NCBI GenBank assembly: GCA_023376005.1
Contig: CM042157.1
Span: forward strand, 62,676,118-62,740,117
DNA from: Doryteuthis pealeii
Lineage: Eukaryota; Mollusca; Cephalopoda; Myopsida; Loliginidae
Direction of reading: 5' to 3'
Length of the DNA stretch: 64,000 nt
Under the pieces are notes generated by a model that was not told the DNA's origin, searched no databases, and was given only the letters and a program-made list of their open reading frames with translations. The position numbers and the translations under genes were made by a program. This document shows positions 55,935 to 64,000 of the stretch, piece by piece. Every line of letters starts with the position of its first letter. The first letter of the stretch is position 1.

Positions 55935-56530
55935 TTTTCACGTACGCATTTTTTTTCTTCGTATATCAAATCAATTTTCCCTATTGAAATAAACTGAAAT
56001 GCCATTAATCCGTTCCAGCACACTTTAAAAATACACCCTAATTTTTTTGTTATGTTTTCTTAAGAAAAATACTACTGTATTGATTTACGTGTTTAATTTT
56101 ATCCGCTCTTAACTCAATTTCCTCGTATATCAAATCAATTTTCCCTATAGAAATAAACTGAAATGCTATTAATCCGTTCCAACCCTCCCAGTGGTACCTT
56201 GGTTTACGAGTTTAATTTGTTCCACTCTTAACTCAATTTCCTCGTATATCAAATCAATTTCCCTATTGAAATAACCTGAAATGCTATTAATCCGTTCCAG
56301 CCCTCCCAATGGTACCTTGGCTTACGAGTTTAATTTGATCCATTCAACTCAATTTACTCGTATATCAAATCAATTTTCTCTATTGAAATAAACTGAAATG
56401 TTATTAATCCGTTCCAACCCTCCCAGTGGTACCTTGGCTTACGAGTTTAATTTGATCTGCTCTTAACTCTATTTCTTCGTATATCAAATCAATTTTCCCC
56501 ATTGAAATAAACTGAAACGACATTAATCTG
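55935..56530. repeat. Tandem repeat, ~120-bp unit, about 5 copies
   Basis: Units contain CTCGTATATCAAATCAATTT, ATTGAAATAAACTGAAATGC and TATTAATCCGTTCCA. Starts of units near 55,958, 56,123, 56,243, 56,353 and 56,478. Confidence 0.9.
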
Positions 56531-56615
56531 TTACAGTCCACCCAACCCGCCGCTAAAACACCTTAATTTTTTGTCGCTTTTTTTAATAAGAAGAATATCA
56601 CTCTTTTGTGAAGAA

Positions 56616-56995
56616 TGTAATGAATTATGTGCTGTAGTAAAGTCGACAGGCTGGCCTAACGTCGTTATCAGCAAGACAGCAAAGGAGTCTATCCCCTTAT
56701 CACTAGCGCTAGACCAAGGAGATTTTTTAAGTATCTGAGGTGGAGCGCCACTCCTACCATCAGTTCCTCACTTTACTGCACAGACCCCTCTGCTACTCAT
56801 ATGCTGAGTTGGTGAGGGCGAGTATCAAACCAGGAACCTTGCGATTTCTAGGCAAGTGCTCTACCGACTGAGCTAAACCAGCTTGTTTATGTGCTGTAAT
56901 ATGTTTTAATGTTTATGTTTTTATGAATAATATTTGGTAAAACTTGCAAATCATACTCAAAATTCCAAGACCCAGAAAAAAGAGAACCCACAAAT
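56616..56995. repeat. Direct duplication, first copy
   Basis: About 370 bp including a SINE-A and the left arm of a T3 element; repeated at 57,868-58,238. The SINE copies share tail variant GTCGACAGG, so the duplication followed SINE insertion. Confidence 0.85.
56635..56885 (-). mobile_element. SINE-A copy in the duplicated block
   Basis: Complete copy, head ending GCTGGTTTAGCTCAGTCGG on the minus strand. Sister of 57,893-58,140. Confidence 0.9.
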
Positions 56996-57167
56996 TTTGT
57001 AATAAAACTGTTAATTTTAACTAGGGTGGTTTAGGGTTAGGGTTTAGGGTTAGGGTTTAGGGTTAGTTTAATGGGAAAATAAATAAATAATTTGGGTTCC
57101 GTTTTTTTCTGGGTTACCCTGTAATATCGGGATTTTGAGTATGATTTGCAAGTTTTACCTAATATTT
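56929..57167. mobile_element. TIR family T3, second copy, telomere-like core
   Basis: Arms AAAACTTGCAAATCATACTC and complement; core of GGTTTAGGGTTAG units and the GTTTAATGGGAAAATAAATA module. Opposite core orientation to the 49.8-kb copy. A left-arm-only copy is at 58,169-58,240. Confidence 0.85.
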
Positions 57168-57358
57168 TTCTTTGGCATGATAAATTTGGAAATTTAAATG
57201 TTATTAATGAACTTATTAATATAAGCGTATCTGAAGCTTGCTTGTACCTCAAATTTTAGCTCATAACAAAAAGCAAAAAACCGATTGAGTTACAACTTGT
57301 AACTCAGAAAGCTCATAAGTTGGGACACGTAAACCAAGATACCACTGCATATCTAATT

Positions 57359-57790
57359 TTAAAAGGTATTGCTACCTAGGTATGTGAACCGGTCTACTAA
57401 TTTCAGAGGCTTACCATCCAGCATAGAAATATATTTTTGTTTAAAACACATAAAATACATTTTATTTAAGTTCACATAGAGGCCAATGCTTCTTGCTTCC
57501 TTCCACAGGATACGCAACAGTGATTTGGTGGGAGCAGAGGTATTTGCGAGAAGCACTAGATCATCAGTGTAGTTTGCATTAATTTCAAAGGTATTGCTAC
57601 CTAGGTATGTGAACCGGTCTACTAATTTCAGAGGCTTATCATCCAGTGTAGAGATATCTTCTTGTTTAAAACACATAAAATACATTTTATTTGAGTTCAC
57701 ATAGAGGCCAATGCTTCTTGCTTCCTTCCACAGGATATGTAACAGTGATTTGGCAGGAGCAGAGGTATTTGCAAGAAGCACTTGTTTCAT
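57359..57790 (-). pseudogene. LINE reverse transcriptase fragment, tandemly duplicated
   Basis: Minus-strand frame with two copies of the same RT section. The complete second copy begins NYTDDLVLLANTSAPTKSLL (catalytic Y-x-D-D as YTDD), continues LYVNLNKMYFMCFKQ and ends KPLKLVDRFTYLGSN. The first copy starts just after the YTDD. The frame stays open across the junction. Belongs to an endonuclease-type LINE common in invertebrates. Only ~70 residues of RT, so non-functional. Confidence 0.85.
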
Positions 57791-57867
57791 TTCTGTGGAG
57801 GGTTGACTAATCTTTAAGGGTTGATTTTCTTCTGTTCTGAGCTGTTTTGTATTTTTAAAAAACAGAA

Positions 57868-58240
57868 GAATGTAATGAATTATGTGCTGTAAGTAAAGTC
57901 GACAGGGTGGCCTAATGTCGGTATCTGCCAGACAGCAAAGGAGTCTATGCCCTTATCACTAGCACTAGACCAAGGAGATTTTTTAAGTATCTGAGGTGGA
58001 GCGCCACTCCTACCATCAGTTCCTCTCTTTACTGCACAGACCTCTCTGCTACTCATACGCTGAGTTGGCAAAGGCGAGTATCGAACCAGGAACCTTGCGA
58101 TTTCTAGGCAAGTGCTCTACCGACTGAGCTAAACCAGCTGTAAAATGTTTTAATGTTTATGTTTTTATGAATAATATTTGGTAAAACTTGCAAATCATAC
58201 TCAAAATTCCATGACCCAGAAAAAACAGAACCCACAAATA
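57868..58240. repeat. Direct duplication, second copy
   Basis: Matches 56,616-56,995. The T3 element here stops after the left arm. Confidence 0.85.
57893..58140 (-). mobile_element. SINE-A copy in the second duplicate
   Basis: Complete, with B-box CTGGTTCGATACTCG on the minus strand. Confidence 0.9.
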
Positions 58241-58479
58241 AATTCTGAGCTGTGCATTGCTTGTTTTTGATAATTAATTAATATAACTTGGGTTTGCTTG
58301 ATCAAGCTTTATTTTCTTCTAGCCCATATTGACTGATTTCCCCATGGGAGACCAACCCTAGAGCACATCTAAGCTCTCTGAAAGCTGGGTTGAATTTAAT
58401 CTCAACTATCATGTGACTGTCATGGCACCCAAAAATCGCACGCCTCTAAGGGATCAAAGGGTTATAACAGTTAGGAAGA

Positions 58480-58690
58480 CCTAACAAAAATAGAGCTGCT
58501 CCCCTTTTATCAGTAGGGGGACAGACAGGAACTCGATGTGGGGTTTCTGCCATGTTACTTTTGGACTGGGATTTGGACTGTGTGGACACAGCTGACCATG
58601 TGATCAGCACAGTTGGGCTAGTGTTGCATACCCTTCTCATTACTTACTTCTTACGACTTAGGTTCTTCTTCTTGGGGACTTCGTCTTGGT
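58480..58690. other. LTR-element-like internal or related sequence
   Basis: CAGTAGGGGGACAGACAGGA and following sequence resemble 59,130-59,230. Leader-like GACGAAGTCCCCAAGAAG (minus) adjoins the LTR end at 58,691. No gag or pol seen. Confidence 0.45.
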
Positions 58691-59049
58691 TGTCGGTCGC
58701 ACTTAACTCATTTCTTCTATATCAGTCTTGTAACCAAGACATCCATTAATCACAAGACCATGTTATTTGCTTAAGCTTTTATTTCTTTAACTAAACATTT
58801 CATGTAACTAATTATCTGACTAACATAGCGCGCGTATACAGTGAGCTTCAGCTGAGGCAGAAAGACCTTATCTGCCCGACGTCTAACTGAAAACTGAGGA
58901 GCCAACCAGGTCCCACGTGACTTCACGTATTTTCGCGGGCTTTCTGTACTATTCCATGGAAAGTCCCGCCCATGGTATGAAAAGGGCCATCCCTTTAGGA
59001 TTACAGGGGATTGACAATAATCTTATGCAACTGCATAGATTATGTAACA
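58691..59049 (-). mobile_element. LTR, minus strand
   Basis: Minus strand starts TGTTACATAATCTATGCAG and ends GTGCGACCGACA. Shares its start with the LTRs at 28,677 and 41,170, its ~150-bp middle (TTCCATGGAATAGTACAG) with 28.8 kb, and a similar leader. Confidence 0.7.
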
Positions 59050-59305
59050 CTAGTTAAGTCACTTTTAGGATAGAAGCATTCTCTACCCTGTGTTAAATAA
59101 AACCTTGTTAATTTTCCAACTCCCCTTGATCAGTAGGGGGCTGATGGGAACCTGGAAGTGGGGTTTCCGCCATGACACTTTTGAATTAGGGTTCGTACTG
59201 AGTGGACGCAGCTCACAACACGTGTGAGCTAGTTAAGTCACTTTTAGGGAAAAGCATTCTCTACCCTGTGTTAAATAAAACCTTGTTAATTTTCCAACAA
59301 CCTGT
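59050..59305. repeat. Two-copy tandem repeat, ~180-bp period
   Basis: CTAGTTAAGTCACTTTTAGG through TTAATTTTCCAAC occurs at 59,050-59,121 and again at 59,228-59,299. Confidence 0.85.
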
Positions 59306-60638
59306 CGCCATGTTTCATCTTTACTTCTTTTGGCCAGTCGTTGTCTAGTCTCTTCTTGTCTTCTTACTAAGTTCTTGTCTGGCTGTTTCTAACTATATAT
59401 ATACCTATACATATGAAATTAAACAAATCTATCTATCTATACATATATAAAGGACAGTTGTGTGTATATGTATGTCCAGAGGAAACTGCGAAAATAAAAC
59501 AATTAACGACAAAGTAAATATATATACACATTAAATATCACCAGGGCTTGGTTTTTGAGCAAAAATAATGGAGATTTGATTTATATTTGGGAAGATATTT
59601 AAAAATTCAAATTTGAAAAGTAAAAAGGGAAAGTCATTTGCATGTTATTTTGTTAATCTATTTTTAATGTTTTTTTGTTTTTTTTCGCTTTGAAATATAA
59701 TGTTTTGAAATTTGTACCAATTTAATTTTAAAAATTGGGAAAATATTTTTTAGAATTAACTTTTTTAAGTCATGCATTAATTAACTACAAACTTTGTTTT
59801 TCTTCAATCAAAGATTTATTTCTGCATTGCCCATTTTCACCGCACGGGAGTTAACAGCCTGAAGCAGAGAGATAGACATCCTCCCTGCCTGATGTCCAGT
59901 TGAGAAACTGACTTCCTAACTAATGATATCATATGACTCACAAGATTCACACCTATGGGGTCAATTGGAACCATAACAATTACTGGTATTTTTCCATGCC
60001 CTGACCTGAAAAATTCCCCTGAGAATTCTCACTACAGGGCTTGTCAAAAACCGATGCCACTACACAATTGTGCAACAAATAAAGAAACTCATATTAATCA
60101 ATTAAATAAAAACACATTAATAAGAAATTGACAAGAATACAAAATAATTTTCTTTAATCAGATATCTTCATTTTTTTTTTTTGACAAAGTTTAAAAAAAA
60201 AAAAAAAAATATACAAAAATGTTAAAAAAAAAATTTATAATATATATATATATATATAATATCGGCACATCAATAGATTGGCAGTGACTGCTTTTAATTC
60301 TGCTTCTTTTTTCTTTTCTTTTTTTTTTTATAAAGAGTAAAGAGTACTTATAAAACTCTTTGAAAATATATATTCAAATTTATATAAATATATCTACAAA
60401 TATCTTTCTGTACATAATCAGTAATAAAAGTCATAGTTTTTCTTTTTTTTTTTTTTTTTCCAATGTAATACGCGAATCAGAAAGAAAATATATCAAAACA
60501 TCATTTATATTCAATAATTCAGCACATCTGAATGATCCTGGGACCAGTCATTAAAAAAAAAAAAAATTTTAATTTTTTTTTTTTAACTTATTTTGATTAG
60601 CACACAGAAGATCTACCCCACCTCAACAGCAGCAATTT

Positions 60639-60677
<39 letters not shown>

Positions 60678-60680
60678 AAA
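59306..60680. other. Unassigned AT-rich region with A and T runs
   Basis: Long homopolymers (about 60,170-60,215 and 60,641-60,675) and a TA run at 60,240. No gene or defined repeat recognised. Confidence 0.45.
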
Positions 60681-61206
60681 GGTAATCCTTAACTATTTCC
60701 TCGTAAATTCCTACCATAAGATAAACTGAACCCTCATTTTATGTCTGTATTTTTGCAATAAATGTTTTATTTTTCTTGCACCCGTTATTTTACAATACTA
60801 AATATATTTTCTTTATTTATTCTAATATTCACTTCAATTTCACTTTTGTTGTTGTTATTTCTTTTCTTTTTTTTTCTTTTTTTTGGCTTTGGTTCTCTAA
60901 AACAAAAACGTCAAATTTTAATCATCGTCGACGAAAAAATAAAATTACGGTCATAAAAGGAGAATCCAATTTATGGCTAAATTGTAAAAACGAACCCCCA
61001 CTTTAAAACTAACCATTCTCACAAAATAAAAACTTTTAGAATATACACATTGAAATGAATATCAAAATAAATAAATAAAATATATTTAGTATTGTAAAAT
61101 AACGGGTGCAAGAAAAATAAAATATTTATTGCAAAAACAAGGACATAAAATGAGGGTTCAGTTTATTTTATGGTAGGAATTTACGAGGAAATAGTTAAGG
61201 ATTACC
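60681..61206. mobile_element. MITE family L, intact, perfect 8-bp duplication
   Basis: Ends GGTAATCCTTAACTATTTCC and complement, with arms matching the 52.4-kb copy. Flanked by AAATAAAA on both sides (60,673-60,680 and 61,207-61,214). Confidence 0.92.
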
Positions 61207-61244
61207 AAATAAAAAATATTGATTTTTCTCAATTTTAGGAGTGG

Positions 61245-61744
61245 TATTCTTTGCAGTCCTATCACAAGCACTAGACCAGGGTGATTGTTTTTGTATCTGA
61301 GATGGATTGCCACACCTACTACCAGCTCACCATTTTACCACACAGATCCAAGCCGTGTTACTCATGCACTAAGTAAATGAAGGATGGTATCAAACCTGGA
61401 ACCTTGTAGTTTCTACATGGAGACGCGTGGCCTAATGGTTAGAGTCGTAGGAAATGGACTCATCAACCAGAATTCAATTCCTAGACGAAGCTGTTAGCAT
61501 TTCACATGGTGCTAATACCCTTGGGAAAGGTATGAATCCAATTCTCCCTCCATCTATGGGTAAATAGCAGGGTAGACTGGACTCGTTAACCATGGCTAGG
61601 TAACCAGTCTAGGAGAAGGAAAACTCTTAATTCAAACCTGTAAAACTCCACTTAAGAAATTGACCTTGTGTTGCATCCTGCTCGGTTGGTAAATATATAT
61701 ATATAGTTTCTATGTGGATGCTCTACTAACTGAGCTAAACCAGC
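61245..61744 (-). mobile_element. SINE-A copy split by SINE-B
   Basis: Body at 61,245-61,420; the tRNA-like head resumes at 61,704-61,744 (GGCTGGTTTAGCTCAGTTAG on the minus strand). The tail is diverged. Confidence 0.85.
61421..61703 (+). mobile_element. SINE-B, full copy nested in SINE-A
   Basis: Starts AGACGCGTGGCCTAATGGTT (A-box) and ends GGTTGGTAAATATATATATA. TAGTTTCTACATGG and TAGTTTCTATGTGG flank it (12 of 14), a typical LINE-mediated duplication. Confidence 0.9.
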
Positions 61745-62274
61745 CACTTGTTTGATAGTAAGTATAACTATTCATATTTGGTTTGTTTTATTTCTACAAA
61801 ATATTATACCAAGAATGCTAACTAAACGATTACTAATACACATGAAGTTAAATCAATTATATATTTAAAGAAGAAAAAAGATTTGGCATTAGATAAACCA
61901 CAGAGATTAACCTGCCATTAAACCCAAACCAACTGAATAAGAGAATTGGCCGTCATATGAGGTTGATAAAGATCACACCACAAAATATAGATATAGTGTC
62001 ACTTCACCGATGCTTTCTGTGCCCACGTTGTGTTTTCCTTAGATCCGCAGATCCAAGATCAACACAACTTTATCAGTGTGTCTTTGTGACTGGAGGTTAG
62101 CAAAAATGAGCTTTCACATTTGTTGGAAACACCAGAGACAAAATTCCACCAATTTTAATAAATTTATCAACTGCAGTGACCTTTGATTGAATTTGCAAAC
62201 TCAGTCAGGAAAATTAACCTTTATACAATATTTTGGTTTTAATATTTTCCATTTAAACTAGAGCTTATAGTGAA
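61745..62274. other. Unassigned spacer
   Basis: No supported gene or repeat. Confidence 0.4.
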
Positions 62275-62385
62275 GTCACATTGAAAGTAGTGTTTCCTGC
62301 TTGATCATCAAACTTAAGCAATGATGATCCAGTTTAATACTTAGATGAGTGACCATTTAAGCAATAGAAGGTACTGTAAAAAAAT
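62275..62385 (+). pseudogene. 5S rRNA-like pseudogene
   Basis: TGATCATCAAACTTAAGCAA followed by TTTAATACTTAGATGAGTGACC aligns with the internal control region of animal 5S rRNA (A-box, intermediate element, C-box), ending GGTACTGTA and a run of A. Many substitutions; it may instead be a 5S-derived SINE head. Confidence 0.6.
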
Positions 62386-62734
62386 TACTTGATTCAGCAT
62401 TAAATAACCCATAAAGGTTTGATAGGCAGTAATACAAAACGAAGCAAACATTTTAAATAAAAATTATTTCTTCTGACTTACAAAAAGAAAAATTAGATTT
62501 TCTTTTCTCGTTAATGAATAATAAATGCTAGCAGAAACACTGATCGTGTCATATATGTGTACAATATAAATACTTTGTCAAAAACGATCTCTGACTTATC
62601 AACATGCATTTATACCGGTTATCCTCCCCTTAGCTTATTTACAAATGTCAACTTTAAGATGGTTTAAACTTGGCTCCTAATAGTTTTTTTGGCCACATGG
62701 GCATACCAGACTGGACTGATCAGCAAATATTTAC
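62386..62734. other. Unassigned spacer
   Basis: Contains a fragment (AAATAACCCATAAAGGTTTGA) reminiscent of the family D start, otherwise nothing recognised. Confidence 0.4.
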
Positions 62735-62876
62735 ATTGATCAGCTCTGTGCAGATACTGGATGTCGTGAGGAAGACTTGTTAGCAGTGATAACTGATAGG
62801 GATGGGTGGCGAGAGAAAAGCCATGGAAATCCATGCTATCAGTGTGACACGATGATGATGATGATGATGATGATGA
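62735..62876 (+). pseudogene. LINE C-terminal tail plus (GAT)n
   Basis: Frame ADTGCREEDLLAVITDRDGW then REK, homologous to the tail at 19,562. A frameshift precedes ACACGATGATG, where stop and GAT microsatellite merge as in the other copy. Confidence 0.68.
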
Positions 62877-62910
62877 TTCCTTCATTCCATATTGATTTGA
62901 GATTGTAAAG

Positions 62911-63148
62911 TAAGTAAGTAAAGTCGTCGGGGCGGCCTAATGTCGGTATGAGCCGGACAGCGAGGGAGGCTATCCCCTTTTCACTAGCGCTAGACCAAGG
63001 AGATTATTTTAGCATCTGAGGTGGAGCGCCACACCTACCATCAGCTCCTCACTTTACCGCACAGATCCCTGTGCTACTCATACGCCGAGTTGGCGAGGGC
63101 CGGTATCGAACCTTGCGATTCCTAGCCAGACACTCTACCAACTGAGCT
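62911..63148 (-). mobile_element. SINE-A, nearly full copy
   Basis: Tail (TAAGTAAG)n on the plus strand, complete body, head with a short deletion before GTTCGATACCGGCCCTCGCC. Confidence 0.9.
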
Positions 63149-63189
63149 ATGTTAATAAAAGCCATACCAAGAACTAGTAACAAATTTTA

Positions 63190-63275
63190 ATATCTGCTCC
63201 ACCTCAGATGCTAAAATAATCTCCTTGGTCTAGCGCTAGTTAAAAGGGGATAGACTCCCTCGCTGTCTGGCTGAT
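63190..63275 (+). mobile_element. SINE-A body fragment
   Basis: From GCTCCACCTCAGATGC to TCGCTGTCTGGCTGATA; both ends missing. Confidence 0.82.
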
Positions 63276-63339
63276 ATATTTATGGGAGTTACAAAATATA
63301 TCATATATCTGTGGGAGAGTAAAAAATTATCTGCACTTT

Positions 63340-63412
63340 CGTCGTCATCGGGGTGGCTTAAAGTCGGTATCAGCCAGAAAGCGAGGGAATCTATTCCCTT
63401 TTCACTAACAGC
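63340..63412 (-). mobile_element. SINE-A tail fragment
   Basis: GTCGTCATCGGGGTGGCTTA to CCCTTTTCACTAAC; only the 3' third. Confidence 0.78.
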
Positions 63413-63697
63413 CACACAGAGACTTGCTCGGTACATCTATAAAATAGAAGATTGAAGGAAAAACTTAACTAAAAAATTAACCTTTAAATATACACTCCTT
63501 ACTACATTTTGGAGGGTGTCACCAGTGATGTCATTGCTTGGGTTGCATACCTCAATAAATATGAGGACAACCGTTAAAAAAAATGTTTTTAAATTATAAA
63601 AAAATAAAAATTATTCACATCAAGTCTCACCTCAAAAATACAGACAAATAACCGTAGACGGGTTGACATGCTGTTAAAATCTATTAATCAATCTATT
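63413..63697. other. Unassigned spacer
   Basis: No gene or clear repeat. Confidence 0.4.
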
Positions 63698-63922
63698 AGA
63701 CCATATGACCTTTAGGCACCCCTTTTTGATCTCGATTAAGAAAGGACATGTTTTTCAATATCCGGTTGTTTTAACAGACGATTTTTAGATTTTTTTTTTT
63801 TAATTATAAAACTAACCCCCAACCCTAACCCCTAACAAACAACCGGATGTTGACGGTGTAAATGAAAAACATGTCCTTTCTTAATCGAGATCAAAAAGAG
63901 GTGCCTAAAGGTAATATGGTCC
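63698..63922. mobile_element. MITE family H1 with 8-bp duplication
   Basis: Ends AGACCATATGACCTTTAGGC and, as complement, GGACCATATTACCTTTAGGC. Core AACTAACCCCCAACCCTAAC. Duplication AATCTATT at 63,690-63,697 and 63,923-63,930. Confidence 0.93.
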
Positions 63923-64000
63923 AATCTATTTAATAATCTTGTTAAACATCACCAAAATGCACTAAAGGAGGTCATCAGTGATGTTACTCCAGTATACTTA

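Noticed and set aside
41170..59049. Complete LTR retrotransposon or endogenous retrovirus
   Set aside because: Only LTR-like pieces and short leader sequence are visible; no gag, protease, RT or integrase motifs lie between any LTR pair.
11842..63412. SINE-A heads as functional tRNA genes
   Set aside because: A- and B-boxes are good, but each copy continues into the same SINE body and the acceptor stem is incomplete.

Overview
The window is AT-rich, repeat-dense animal nuclear DNA. The evidence is: spliced exons with canonical GT/AG borders; a Pol III tRNA gene array with T-run terminators; tRNA-derived SINEs; several non-LTR retrotransposon clades, one with an R2-type restriction-like endonuclease; a Penelope-like fragment; LTR remnants; many MITEs; and long microsatellites. 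Telomere-type TTAGGG motifs occur inside elements. A marine invertebrate, perhaps a mollusc or other lophotrochozoan, fits this mix, but nothing here fixes the species. Nearly all long open frames are translated microsatellites or repeat fragments.

Layout. 1-1400 is an indel-ridden second copy of 22,334-23,670 that stops at a 100-N assembly gap, followed by a TG microsatellite. 2.2-7.6 kb holds two TIR elements, GATA microsatellites and a ~3.2-kb satellite. 7.8-9.4 kb holds an interspersed repeat (family D) with a nested TIR element. 9.5-27 kb is the main functional block: thirteen near-identical tRNA-Leu(CAG) genes, all on the minus strand, spread by segmental duplication and interrupted by SINEs, MITEs, a Penelope-like fragment, an RNase-H LINE and a Dong/R4-like LINE. 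27.8-32 kb contains LTR copies and two large palindromes. 33.4-40.1 kb contains the only convincing host protein gene: two minus-strand exons with matching splice phase (a small membrane protein with two helices) and a possible third exon. Its ~4.3-kb intron is filled with repeats. 40-45 kb has polypurine tracts, a ~57-bp minisatellite and further MITEs. 45-64 kb is SINEs, LINE pieces, MITEs, an LTR, a 5S-like pseudogene and microsatellites.

The most unusual signals are: (1) several TIR families, different at their ends, that carry a telomere-like (TTAGGG)n core, two of them also sharing a flanking core module; (2) a TATA motif plus a palindromic upstream module at fixed spacing before nine of the thirteen tRNA-Leu genes; (3) a ~1.1-kb palindrome with such a MITE at its apex; (4) nested insertions whose target-site duplications or unoccupied copies are still readable in the window. 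Family letters (A, D, E, F, G, H1, K, L, P, T1, T2, T3, SINE-A/B/C) are local labels coined here, not database names.
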